Origin: Thermoplasmata archaeon
GTDB taxonomy: Archaea; Thermoplasmatota; DTKX01; VGTL01
DNA length: 47,510 nt
Direction: 5' to 3'
Assembly (NCBI GenBank): GCA_038851035.1
Contig: JAWCLH010000003.1
Span: 1-47,510, forward strand
Shown: piece after piece, positions 1 through 9,180 of the stretch
Layout of the letters: the number at the start of each line of letters is the position of its first letter
Position numbering within the stretch: the stretch's first letter is position 1
The notes under the pieces: generated by a model
Told to the model about the DNA's origin: nothing
Seen by the model: only the letters and a program-made list of their open reading frames with translations
Databases searched by the model: none
Position numbers and translations under genes: made by a program

Positions 1-2645
1 CGGACGACTTCGACACCGAGCTCACATTCTCAATCCTCAACCCCTCCAATGCCTCGCTCGTCGAGCTCACCATCAACGGCTCCTTCCTCGCAGCAAGGGC
101 CCTCGAGACGAACTGGTCCGGCTCCGCAGAGCTCGCCGTCAGGGCCACCGACGCGCGCGGCCAGTCCACGACCTCAAATCAGTTCGCAGTTCTCGTCGCA
201 GAGGTCAACGACGCACCCCTCATCACCTCCATCCCCAACATTACCGCAGAGCTCGGCCGCAACTACACCTACCAGCTCACAGTCGTGGACGACGAGAACG
301 ACACCCTCTTCTTCTCGCTCGACGAAAAGCCCACGGGGATGCTGGTCAGCTCCGCAGGCCTAGTCACCTGGAAACCCTCATCCATGGACGACGTGGGCAA
401 GACATTCAACATCACAGTGCGCGTCTCCGACGGCACCCTCTTCGACCTCCAGAAATTCAATATCACCGTCTTCTCCACCAACCACCCGCCCGTCATAAGG
501 CCCTTCGTCAGCGCCACCGCATACGCCGGAAAGCCCTACTCTTGCCAGATCGAGGCGAGCGACGAGGACGGCGATGTACTTGAATTCTCGCTGTTCAGAG
601 CACCAGCGGGAATGACCATCAACTCGTCCACGGGCCTGATTTCCTGGCCCTCGCCGGTGGAGGGCAACCACACCATAATCGTCAACGCCACCGATGGCAT
701 CGTTTCCTCGAGCTACACCTTTAATCTGAAGGTCATCAAGAACACCATTCCCAGAATCAAAAGCTCCCCACCGAGCAGGGCCGTCGTCGGGCAGGAGCTC
801 AGATACCGTGTCGAGGCCTCCGACGCCGATGGCCAGGCCCTGAGCTTCGAGCTCGTGAGGGCCCCGTGGGGAGTGAAAATCTCATCTTCCGGGGTCATGA
901 CCTGGACACCGCAAAAGAACCAGACCGGCAACCAGCACTTCGTCGTGCAGGTCAGCGACGGCGTGGACAGCACAACCCAGAGCTTCGACATCGAGGTCGT
1001 CGAGAGCGCAGTCGCAGGCATCGACCCCCTGCTTCTGGGAATTGTTGCGCTCGTGCTCGTAGCCTGCGCGGCTGGGGCCCTCTGGTACTCAAGGGCGAGA
1101 AAGAGGGAGATGAAGCTCAAGGGCAAGTGGCCCGAGATGCCCCGGAGGCCCGAGGTGGTCTCGGAGGAGAAGCCCGGCGGACCGCCGGCTGGGCCGGGTG
1201 CTCCGCAGGAGAAGGCCCCGCCCGGGAAACCTCCGGCGCCACCTGAGGCTCCAAAGCTTCCGGAGAAGGAGGAGGCCGGAGCCGCGGCTCCCGCGGAGGC
1301 TGCGGCCGCGCCCGCGAGGGCACCCCCGCCCCCGCTCGCCGCGGCCGCTCCCCTGCCCGGCGCGACCCGCGTCCAAGACATATTCGTGATATATCGCGAC
1401 GGAAGGCTGATTCACCACCTGACCAACCGTCTCACGCCCATGGACCACGAGATATTCGCCTCGATGTTCAGCTCGGTCCAGGACTTCATGAAGGACTCGA
1501 TGGGCGCCCAGAAGGTCGACGCGATCAAATTCGAGGACTACAACATACTTATGGAGAAGGGGAAGATGATCAACCTCGCGGTCGTGCTCTCCGGCGAGGA
1601 GCACCCCGACACGAGACAGACGATGCGAACAGCCATCGCCGACATCGAGCTCGTCTGCGCCCGCGCGCTGGAGAAGTGGGACGGCGAGGCGGCGCCGCTG
1701 AAGAAAGACCTTGAGCTCCTGCTCAGGCCCATCTCTGAGCTCTATCTGACTGCGGCCCCAGCAAGTAAGCCCCGGGTCAAGAGCCCGGAGGAGTACGTGA
1801 GCATACTCGGCGGCGTCGAGTTCTACAGGGGCTACATCAGGCTCAAGCTCGTCATTACGAACGACCTCGACGCCGTCATAACCGACGCCTCAGTGAAGAT
1901 CATCGTGAAGAGTGACGCGATGAGAATCAGCCACATCGAGCCTCCCCAGTACAGGCTCGAGGGCGACAGCATGATAATTGGCAACGTCCAGCCAGGGGAG
2001 AAGGTCCAGGCCGACGTTTATCTGGACCCGCTGGTCTGCACAAGCTCTTTCGTTGACGCAACCCTGACGTTCAAGGACGCCAAGGCCGACCTCTACTCCA
2101 TAGTGATGCCACGGAGGAGGGTGGAGGTGGTCTGCCCCACCTTCGTCACCGACCAGGACATCAATGTGGCGATGCTCAGGAAGATGATATCCGAGTTCCA
2201 GCAGCACGACAGCAAGGTCTACAACATCCCCGAGGGCCTCTGGGCCGAGGACGCGTTCCGCATAGGGATGTCGGTCATCGAGGCCCATAATGTGAGGCTC
2301 ATCCGAGAGTTCGTGGAGCAGAAGCCCACCTATCGAGCCGAGGCTTGGTATTACGGCAGGACGCAGTTCAAGAAGGACCAGGTCGTGATGAGAATCAGCG
2401 TTTCAAGAGAAACGAACACACTCGAGTTCTTCGTCGGCTCGTCGGACCTGGCCGCAATCACCGGCTTGCTGGCGGAATTCGGCCACGAGCTGAACCGCAG
2501 GCTGAAGAACAAGGGAATCATCCAGCAGAGCATCAGGCACCTCGACCTGACCGAGAAGGACAGAATCGCCCGGAGGAGCCAGCTCCTGCTCCACCGCTAT
2601 GCCGAGGGTGAGGCCGAGGCTGAGGAGAGCGAGCCGAATAAGTGA
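1..2645 (+). CDS. Receptor-like membrane protein: Ig/cadherin-like ectodomain, one TM segment, roadblock/longin-like cytosolic domain (5' end outside window)
   Basis: The reading frame is open from base 3 to the TGA at 2643-2645, so the N-terminus lies outside the window; 880 residues are visible. The first ~335 are four Ig/cadherin-like repeats (conserved 'NDAPLITS', 'DEDGDVLEFSL', 'DGIVSSSYTF', 'ITVR'-type strands with several N-x-S/T sites). A single hydrophobic segment follows at about residues 342-364, then a basic stop-transfer cluster (RARKRE), giving an outside-in topology. Next comes a Pro/Ala-rich linker (~385-455), an alpha/beta domain (~455-565: 'DIFVIYRDGRLIHHLTNRL', 'LAVVLSG', 'WDGEA') of the roadblock/longin-like regulatory type, and a C-terminal region with a beta-rich part (~593-700) and an alpha/beta part (~705-850). 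The first Ig unit resembles the C-terminal half of the 4244-7816 product, so the two are partial paralogues. Membrane topology is well supported; the cytosolic fold assignments are inference. Confidence 0.8.
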   Translation, partial: DDFDTELTFSILNPSNASLVELTINGSFLAARALETNWSGSAELAVRATDARGQSTTSNQFAVLVAEVNDAPLITSIPNITAELGRNYTYQLTVVDDENDTLFFSLDEKPTGMLVSSAGLVTWKPSSMDDVGKTFNITVRVSDGTLFDLQKFNITVFSTNHPPVIRPFVSATAYAGKPYSCQIEASDEDGDVLEFSLFRAPAGMTINSSTGLISWPSPVEGNHTIIVNATDGIVSSSYTFNLKVIKNTIPRIKSSPPSRAVVGQELRYRVEASDADGQALSFELVRAPWGVKISSSGVMTWTPQKNQTGNQHFVVQVSDGVDSTTQSFDIEVVESAVAGIDPLLLGIVALVLVACAAGALWYSRARKREMKLKGKWPEMPRRPEVVSEEKPGGPPAGPGAPQEKAPPGKPPAPPEAPKLPEKEEAGAAAPAEAAAAPARAPPPPLAAAAPLPGATRVQDIFVIYRDGRLIHHLTNRLTPMDHEIFASMFSSVQDFMKDSMGAQKVDAIKFEDYNILMEKGKMINLAVVLSGEEHPDTRQTMRTAIADIELVCARALEKWDGEAAPLKKDLELLLRPISELYLTAAPASKPRVKSPEEYVSILGGVEFYRGYIRLKLVITNDLDAVITDASVKIIVKSDAMRISHIEPPQYRLEGDSMIIGNVQPGEKVQADVYLDPLVCTSSFVDATLTFKDAKADLYSIVMPRRRVEVVCPTFVTDQDINVAMLRKMISEFQQHDSKVYNIPEGLWAEDAFRIGMSVIEAHNVRLIREFVEQKPTYRAEAWYYGRTQFKKDQVVMRISVSRETNTLEFFVGSSDLAAITGLLAEFGHELNRRLKNKGIIQQSIRHLDLTEKDRIARRSQLLLHRYAEGEAEAEESEPNK

Positions 2646-2747
2646 GGCCCGGGCGGGAGCGGTCGCGCGCATGGGAGCGCGGGGGCACGGGCGCGTGACC
2701 GCGAATGCATCGCGCGCGAGGGGCGGGGCTGCACCGGAGGCATGGAG

Positions 2748-3455
2748 ATGAGGGTTTACGTGGGGACGAGCGGCTGGGCGTATCCATCGTGGAACCCCGA
2801 GTCGTCGCTCGACTGGTACGTGAAGAACGCGGGCCTGAACGCCGTCGAGCTGAACGCCTCGTTCTACAGGTTCCCCTACCCGAACCAGGTGCTTGGCTGG
2901 GCAAGAAAGGGGAAGAAGCTGCGCTGGGCAGTCAAGGTGCACAGGTTCGTGACGCATGTCTACAGATTCAAGGGAAAGGCGCACGCCAGCTGGAGGAGGT
3001 TCAGGGAGCTCTTCGAGCCCCTGGACAATCGAATCGACTTCTATCTATTCCAGCTCCCGCCGGGCGCCAGGCCATCCTCCGCCTCCGCGATGAAGAGGTT
3101 CTTTAATAAGATAAACCTTGGCCCGAGGGCGGCGCTGGAGGTCAGGAATGAGGAGTGGTTCGAGCCGCGATGGCTGGAGTGGGCCGGAGGACTGGGCCTG
3201 ACATGGGTCTCCATAGACGCCCCTGTCCTGAGCCGCGAGGTCTTTAGGACGTCGGACTTCGTCTATCTCAGGATGCACGGAAGGACCGGGTGGTACAGGC
3301 ACGACTACAGCGATGAAGAGCTGGGGGAGAAGGCCGCCTTGATTCGGGCGGCGGGGCCAAGGAAGGCCTACATATTCTTCAACAACGACCACGACATGCT
3401 CGAGAACGCCAGGGGCATGCGGCGAATTCTGGGGAGCGTGACCAGGAGCCGCTGA
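2748..3455 (+). CDS. DUF72 family protein (YecE-like, TIM-barrel)
   Basis: A 235-residue protein with the DUF72 signature throughout: 'VYVGTSGWAYPSW' at the N-terminus, 'NAVELNASFYRFP', 'WAVKVHRFVTH', 'FLFQLPP', 'ALEVRNEEWF', 'FVYLRMHGR' and a C-terminal 'AYIFFNNDHD'. The length is normal for the family. Two in-frame ATGs lie at 2742 and 2748. GGAGG at 2736-2740 is one base before the first but seven before the second, and family members start right before 'VYVGTSGW', so 2748 is preferred. The biochemical function of the family is not established. It follows the preceding gene by about 100 bp on the same strand. Confidence 0.9.
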   Translation: MRVYVGTSGWAYPSWNPESSLDWYVKNAGLNAVELNASFYRFPYPNQVLGWARKGKKLRWAVKVHRFVTHVYRFKGKAHASWRRFRELFEPLDNRIDFYLFQLPPGARPSSASAMKRFFNKINLGPRAALEVRNEEWFEPRWLEWAGGLGLTWVSIDAPVLSREVFRTSDFVYLRMHGRTGWYRHDYSDEELGEKAALIRAAGPRKAYIFFNNDHDMLENARGMRRILGSVTRSR

Positions 3456-3461
3456 TGACAT

Positions 3462-3479
3462 AGCCGGGGGCCACCGGCT
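3462..3479 (+). other. Perfect 6-bp hairpin just after the DUF72 stop codon
   Basis: AGCCGG (3462-3467) and CCGGCT (3474-3479) form a perfect stem around a six-base loop, seven bases after the TGA. No T-run follows, so it is not a classical terminator. It may shape the 3' end of the transcript or be chance. The rest of 3480-3647 has no recognisable gene. Near its end is an AT-rich inverted repeat, TAATAA-TGGG-TTATTA (3631-3646). Confidence 0.3.
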
Positions 3480-3647
3480 GTGAGAAGGGCACGGGCTCCT
3501 GGCTCGCTCTGTTCACCTATGATGCTCCTGGGGAGTGAAGGGACGGGTGGCTCAGCCGCAGGAATTCCGGTAAATTGTGTCCTGTAGCCGCCGGAGAGCT
3601 TTTTGGGCCAATTTTATTAAAGGCTGTGAATAATAATGGGTTATTAA

Positions 3648-4106
3648 AATAATTTACGAACACGATTAAAACTCGTCTGCCAGAACCCGCACTGCAGATA
3701 CTACCTCCAGAGCGAGGGAAAGGACATCATCAGGCGCGGCCGGAACAGCGCGGGGCACCAGAGGTTCCAGTGCAGGCACTGCGGCGCGAGGTTCGTGGAG
3801 ACCAGAGGGACGCCCCTCTTCCGGAGGCGGCTCTCGACCATGGAGGCGGCCAGGATTTGTAGGCTCATCGCCGAAGGGAAAGGAATTCGGCAGATCGAGC
3901 GGCTCATCGGGCGGCACAGGGACACCATCAGGGGGCTGATCGGCGCTTTCCTCCGGAACTACCACGCCGGAACGAGATATCTCGTCAGTGCTCTGAAATT
4001 CAACAGACCGGAGGTCGAGGCTTTCTGGGGGATGTTGGCTGAGATGAGGAAAATGCCGGGAAAGGTCCAGGATAAAGAATTGGCACGGGACGAGGAGGTG
4101 AGGTGA
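3648..4106 (+). CDS. Orphan IS1 InsA-like zinc-finger/HTH protein (start unclear, possibly a remnant)
   Basis: The frame is open from 3648 to the TGA at 4104-4106. The translation contains a CX4C...CX2C zinc finger: Cys codons at 3678 and 3693 ('CQNPHC') and at 3771 and 3780 ('CRHC'). Between them lies 'RRGRNSAGHQRFQC', closely matching the N-terminal zinc-finger region of IS1 InsA, where an A-G-H-Q-R-aromatic run precedes the second Cys pair. A helix-turn-helix region follows ('MEAARICRLIAEGKGIRQIERLIGRH'-like, from 3840). No ATG, GTG or TTG lies in frame before the first Cys; the first ATG (3840) and the GTG at 3795 would remove the finger. Either the 5' end is lost or a rare start is used. 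No InsB/DDE partner is visible downstream. It is thus a DNA-binding remnant or domesticated transposase subunit rather than a complete element. Confidence 0.65.
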   Translation, partial: NNLRTRLKLVCQNPHCRYYLQSEGKDIIRRGRNSAGHQRFQCRHCGARFVETRGTPLFRRRLSTMEAARICRLIAEGKGIRQIERLIGRHRDTIRGLIGAFLRNYHAGTRYLVSALKFNRPEVEAFWGMLAEMRKMPGKVQDKELARDEEVR

Positions 4107-4199
4107 ACGGAATGAGCAAAGCAGTGGTGCTAGACCTGCGAAAATTCGAAAGCGGCTTAAATAACGCCATTATTTATGCCCTCCTCCGCCCTGAAAAGA

Positions 4200-4210
4200 T
4201 TAATAAATAT
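4200..4210 (+). promoter_or_regulatory. TATA-like box before the FG-GAP surface gene
   Basis: TTAATAAATAT lies 34 bases before the ATG at 4244, in otherwise GC-rich sequence, and fits an archaeal TATA box with a short leader. A second AT-rich block, with inverted arms AAATAA...TTATTT, lies slightly upstream around 4158-4176. Confidence 0.45.
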
Positions 4211-4243
4211 GCGCATCCAATAGATTTACCAAAGGTCCCCCCC

Positions 4244-7200
4244 ATGAGAAAAATCCCACCCCTGCTGTTCGCCTTACTGCTCTCCGCTCCACTCTCGCTT
4301 CCGGGGAGCGAGCCTCTCAGCTTTGAGGGCGGGTCAGGTGAGGTGACGCTCGCCATCGACCCTCCCTCCTTCGAGGCCAACACCAGCATCTCCGTTCCGG
4401 CGGGCTTCTAAGCAGCAAATGCCACGGTTCTAGTTAGAGGTTTGCCCGCGATCAACGACCCACCGATCTATCCCGAGAATGTTGCCCTGAGCATCAATGG
4501 AACAACCATTTGGGGTTTCCGTGGCGATAGCCTCGGCGCCCTTGGAAAGCAGGAGAAATTCCTCAACGGCATAAAGAGCGCAGATTTCACAGTCGATGAG
4601 AAGGGCGGGTCGAGTGGAACCCATATTCGATTACCGAAAGGGGCGGTGGTCGAGAAAGCGGTTATGGAGATATGGAGCGGCCCGAGGCTGGCCATGAGGG
4701 AGCTCATTAACTTCACCGGCTCCTCTGAGAACGATAACCTGGGCCACAGTGTATCCGGCGCCGGTGATGTTAACGGTGATGGCTACGATGACGTGATTGT
4801 TGGAGTTCCCCTTGCCAACAAGGCTTATATTTATTTTGGGGGAGCGACAATGAACAGCACCCCCGATGTGGTTCTCATGGGTGAAGAAACATTAAAAGAA
4901 AAATTTGGATGGTCAGTATCGGGCGCGGGCGACGTGAACAGCGATGGATACGACGATGTGGTCGTGGGGGCGCCATATAATTCCATGTTTGGTTATATTG
5001 GAAAAATATGTGTGTATTTCGGCAGCTCGAGCATGGACGCCACTTCGGATCTGATTCTCTTCGGTTTTGCAAGAAGGGGCTGCTTTGGCTATTCTGTTGC
5101 CTGTGCCGGAGACGTGAATGGGGATGGGTACGGCGACATCATAATTGGTCAACCTTTCAACAGTTCTGAAAGAGATAATTATGGCGAAGTAAGCATTCTT
5201 TTCGGCGGGGCGGATTTCCTTTCTGGGACAGCTCTTGTTGGAAAAAGTAAAAATGACAATTTTGGCGCGTCGGTGTCTGGAGCAGGAGATATAAATAAGG
5301 ATGGATACGATGATGTCGTAATTGGTGCATCTTTAAAAGACCTATTTGGCGAGTTATATATTTTTTAAGGTGGAAAGAACTTGGATAAGGAGGCGGATGT
5401 TATATTTAGGGGAGCCTGCGAAAGGGACTTTCTAGGCTTCTCGGTTTGTGGTGGTGGAGACCTCAACGGCGATGGATACGCGGATGTGATCGCGGCATCA
5501 GTCAGTAACAATGGCTCCATGCCTGGAGCAGCGTATGTCCTATTTGGCGGTAGTAACATGGATAACGTCCCCGATAGAACATACATGGGAATTTGGACTA
5601 TGGGAAATGACCATCCCAAAGCGGTGGGATGCGCCGAGGATATAAACGGTGACGGAATTGATGATGTGATTGTGGGTTCATATCTTGACAACATCGCAGC
5701 CAACGAGGCGGGGGCGGCATTTATTTATTATGGTGGCTTGAGCCCGGACACCTCCGCCGATTGGACGCTCCTCGGGGCTGCAGCGGGCGACCATTTTGGC
5801 TATTCGGTATCAGGAGCAGGCGACGTCAATGGTGATGGTTATAATGAGATAATCATTTCAGCACCTCATAATGATTCTGGCAGCCGAGACGCCGGCCGGG
5901 CGTACATCTATACGCTTGTCAATTTGTCGCTTGGAGGCATTCTTGATCCTGTTATCACTTTGGGTTCAAAAACAGTTTTAAGCCATCCTGGGGTTTTTTC
6001 CTTTGGAACCATGATTGCAGTTGATAACTTCGCCTCTACCGTCAACGAACTCCTGCAAGCCGCTGAACCATCAGGCATGGATGAGTTCGGAAACGAGTTT
6101 GTCGATATTCCCATGCTCGCGTTCGCAAAGAGCGAGGGCGTCCTGAAAATAACTAATCTGAGCATAATTTACCAGTGCGACTTCAGAACACCCAATTTCG
6201 CCCTTCCTCTCAACCTTTACCTCAGAGACCATCAGGGAGACGCAAGCCCCGACGGAAATATAACAGTGCCCATCAGGGTAGCCAGCGCGACTGCCGGGAG
6301 AATCAGGTTCTCCGGGCTCGAAATGACCCGCGACCTCCCGCCCGCACAGGTCAGGGAGCTTGAAGGCCTCATCCTGGATGAAGAGACCACGGTCGTCACA
6401 TTCGTGGACCTTCACGACCACTTCGAGGACGACCTCGACCCGGATGACAAATTGAGCTTCTCTGTCGTTTCCGCCACAAATGCCAGCTCCGTGCGGCTCT
6501 GGATATCCGGAAACAGGTATCTCTCCGCGGACGCAATGACGGGCAGGAACAGCGCCAACTGGACCGGGAGCGTTGAGGCGGTCGTCGCCTGCATGGACGG
6601 CTGGGGCCAGAGAACGAATTCGCGGCCGTTCACGATAACCGTCAGGAACGTCGAGGACCCGCCCGTGATAACCAGCGAGCCCGTGAGAACCGGCAAAGCG
6701 GGCGTCCTGTACTGCTATAATGTGACCGCCGCCGACGGCGACGGCGACGCGCTCGAGTTCAGCCTTGTCAGAGCGCCGGTGAACATGAGCATTGGCTCGT
6801 CCTCGGGGAGTATAACCTGGGTTCCGCCGCGGAAGGGAATCTATGATGTCTCAGTGCAGGTGAGCGACGGGAAGTTCTCGGACGCCCAGGGCTACAATAT
6901 CTCTGTTCCCAACAGCCCTCCCAGAATTATCGATGGTGAGCCGCCTCCGGCTTTGCTGGGAGAGGACTACACATACGCCATTCCCGCAGTTGACGACGAC
7001 GGTGATGCGCTGAGCTTTTTCCTCCTCCCCCACATCGAGAACATGTCCCTGAACTCCTCCACAGGTGTCCTGAGCTATAGGCCGGGGGAAATCGGAGAGT
7101 TCCCGGTCACGGTCAATGTCTCCGACGGCGAGGCGAACATCACGCACAATTTCACCATCATCGTCGTCCGCGGGAACAGGGCTCCCCTGTTCAAATCCAG

Positions 7201-7816
7201 ACCCGTTACGGAGGGCGTCCGCCATGTCCCCTATCGCTATGATGTCCGCGTGGAGGACCCCGACAGAGACCCCGTGAGCCTAACCCTCATTTCGGGGCCC
7301 CGGAACATGACCCTGGACGGTGCCACGGGGAGAGTGGAATGGCTCCCGGACGAGACCGGGAATTTTTTCGTGAGCCTCCTGGCCTCGGACGGACGCGGCG
7401 GAGAAGCTCTTCAGGAGTTCATGATTCATGTCAGGGAGAAGGTCCCGCACATAGTGGAGTTCGTGAGACCTGCCGAGGGGCAAAGGGTCAGGGGAAAAAT
7501 AACAGTCGAGGGCAGGGCGCTCGGTGGCTCGCTCGATGTGGTGGGGGTCCAGGTGAGGGTGGACGCGGGCGCGTGGGCCGACGCCGAAGGTAACTCATCG
7601 TGGAGATACATCCTCGACACGACGAAGCTCGCGGACGGAGAGCATGTCCTTGAGGCAAGGGCATTCGACGGCTATGATTTCTCTACATCGACGAAAAGAA
7701 TCATAGTAGTTGACAATCCCGGAACAGGGGGAGCTGGAATTAATATATACTTCGGAACGGGGCTGGTCTTAATTGTTGTTGGGGCGTTGGCGATCTTTCT
7801 ACGATGGAGACTTTAA
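4244..7816 (+). pseudogene. FG-GAP / Ig-like surface protein gene with two in-frame TAA codons
   Basis: One continuous frame of 1,190 codons runs from ATG 4244 (signal peptide 'MRKIPPLLFALLLSAPLSL') to the TAA at 7814-7816. It is broken only by TAA at 4409-4411 (codon 56) and TAA at 5366-5368 (codon 375); there is no frameshift. Both sides of each stop are clearly the same protein. Domains: an N-terminal beta domain ('PAGF*AANATVLVRGLP'); about seven FG-GAP/integrin-propeller repeats (~150-565) with Ca-type loops such as 'GDVNGDGYDD'; a mixed beta region; three Ig/cadherin-like repeats ('DGDGDALEFSLVRAP'); an Ig-like unit (~1070-1155); and a C-terminal TM helix ending 'FLRWRL'. At the second stop the neighbouring repeats read 'YIYFGG' or 'FIYYGG' where this one reads 'YIF*GG', so TAA sits where an aromatic/Tyr codon is expected. 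A recent pseudogene, an assembly error or readthrough are all possible. Confidence 0.75.
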
Positions 7817-7932
7817 AAGACCAGAAGCCGATAAGCCAGAGCTGCTGGAGGGGAGAGAAATTTAGCCATTTTTCACTTCGAAAAAGAGGGAATGATAACT
7901 GGGTGGTCTGAAAAGAATATGTTAATCTCTCG

Positions 7933-8949
7933 CTACGCTTCGAATTTGTAGCACGCCACTCCTGTCCACTGGCCACCGTTCGGTGGAGGGTTGTTCTGCA
8001 CGTCGTATGTTTCAATATACCAGAGCGCCCCATTGTTGAGTTAGATGCTCTCGTCATTTAAATATTCGCTGGGATGCTGTGAGTATTCGGTATATTGGCA
8101 ATGGACGAAATAGATGTCTTGAAAAGTAGGAAATCCGTGTTGTTGCGGAATCGCTCTCAGTATGATAGACCGCTCTTCAACCGGTGGGGGCATTGGAGGG
8201 TTTGGATTCTCGATTTTAGCGAGATCTCGCTGCCCCCACCCAACACCGCGGAAAAAGGTTTCGAAGGATACCAGAACCCATTGGTTGCCATTCCAGAAAT
8301 AGAAATTGTTGTTGGGATCGCTGTAAACATACGCGTCAAACAAGAATGGAATCTCAATGGTTTCGACTGTGTCTCCATTATGCCCCCACTTTCCATTTTG
8401 CAGCGTAGGGAATTGAGTTATTGTAAATTCAATCGTAAGATATCCGCCGGGGTATTGTCCTCCAGGGAGACATAAGTCTATTTTTTCTGTGAAACTGCAT
8501 TCGACGATGGAATCGCTATCAAAATCTAGGTCATAATCCACAGTCAACGTTGTGGTTTGCTGGTTTGGACGTTCAGTAAATGTGTGGCTAACGTATTTAA
8601 GATGATTGTCTGAGGTGCCCTCGGAGTGACCATAATACATCATCTCTCCCTGGCTCATCTTGATTCCTATCCAAGGTATCGTCATTTCGTGCACGTAATA
8701 ATCGTATGGATCATTTCCGCCTGCGGAATAGTATAGATCCCAGAAAGAAATGCCTGTGCCCCAAGGGTCTTGGTTCTTATCGGAATGTTCATAGATGGCG
8801 GACCACCCGGGAGTCGCATGCCACTGCGGATCGTTCGCCACTACACCATTTACATCCCCGGGTCCCTGCGCCGTCACGCCGATCTACGGCAGCAGAGCCA
8901 ACAACGCACCTATCCATACCGCAACCCCAAACCATATCCCGCGCTTCAT
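7933..8949 (-). pseudogene. Secreted protein gene of unknown function with in-frame TAG and TAA
   Basis: Reading from ATG at 8949-8947 gives a typical signal peptide ('MKRGIWFGVAVWIGALLALLP'), then TAG at 8886-8884 (codon 22), then 280 residues of normal-looking Trp/Tyr/Gly-rich secreted protein ('WDLYYSAGGNDPYDYYVHE', 'ECSFTEKIDLCLPGGQYPGG'). TAA follows at 8043-8041 (codon 303), then a continuation that is plainly coding ('LNNGALWYIETYDVQ', 'GGQWTGVACYKFEA') up to TAG at 7935-7933. A GTG at 8877 could start a version without signal peptide, which makes little sense for this composition. I do not recognise the family. Base composition is less GC-rich than the flanking housekeeping genes. It is convergent with the FG-GAP gene, whose stop lies 116 bp away. 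Confidence 0.6.
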
Positions 8950-9028
8950 TTGCCCCACCCGCGATTTGTTTGAGGTGTCGGATCAATATAGATTTACGCG
9001 GGATGAAAGACATTGTCCTTATTTAAGC

Positions 9029-9081
9029 GACTTAAACGTCCCGGCTGATGGGACTTAACCGTCCTGATTAACGGGACTTAA
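9029..9081. repeat. 23-bp tandem repeat (2.3 copies) in the intergenic region
   Basis: GACTTAA begins at 9029, 9052 and 9075, an exact 23-base spacing. The intervening 16 bases are similar (ACGTCCCGGCTGATGG versus CCGTCCTGATTAACGG). Each unit contains a small dyad, GAC-TTAAMC-GTC. It lies in the gap between the secreted-protein gene (its start at 8949 points away) and the end of the 118-aa gene at 9181. It looks like an array of protein-binding sites upstream of the minus-strand gene. The rest of 8950-9180 shows no gene. Confidence 0.6.
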
Positions 9082-9180
9082 TATCTGTTGGGTCCTGCCT
9101 TATTTGGAAATTGAGACCCATCACGCCCCCTCTGACCGGTGCCCTGACCATTTTGCTTCGGAACCGCACCAGAGCAGCCC

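Noticed and set aside
713-1381. Long minus-strand ORF rich in Ala/Gly opposite the receptor gene
   Set aside because: It mirrors the Pro/Ala-rich linker and Ig codons of the plus-strand gene; no family motif, no start signals, and composition follows from high GC.
4103-4243. In-frame upstream extension (GTG at 4103) of the FG-GAP gene
   Set aside because: The extension puts ~47 non-secretory residues before an obvious signal peptide and crosses the TATA-like box; ATG 4244 is the natural start.
4409-8043. TAA reassigned to tyrosine genome-wide
   Set aside because: Intact genes in the window (for example top6B and trm5) end with TAA at expected family C-termini, so any decoding would have to be local.
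8884-8886. TAG as a pyrrolysine codon
   Set aside because: It falls in a signal peptide, not a known Pyl site; several intact genes end in TAG, and no pyl gene is visible. Left only as a check.
9029-9081. CRISPR array
   Set aside because: Unit is 23 bp with no separate spacers, only 2.3 copies, and no cas genes nearby.
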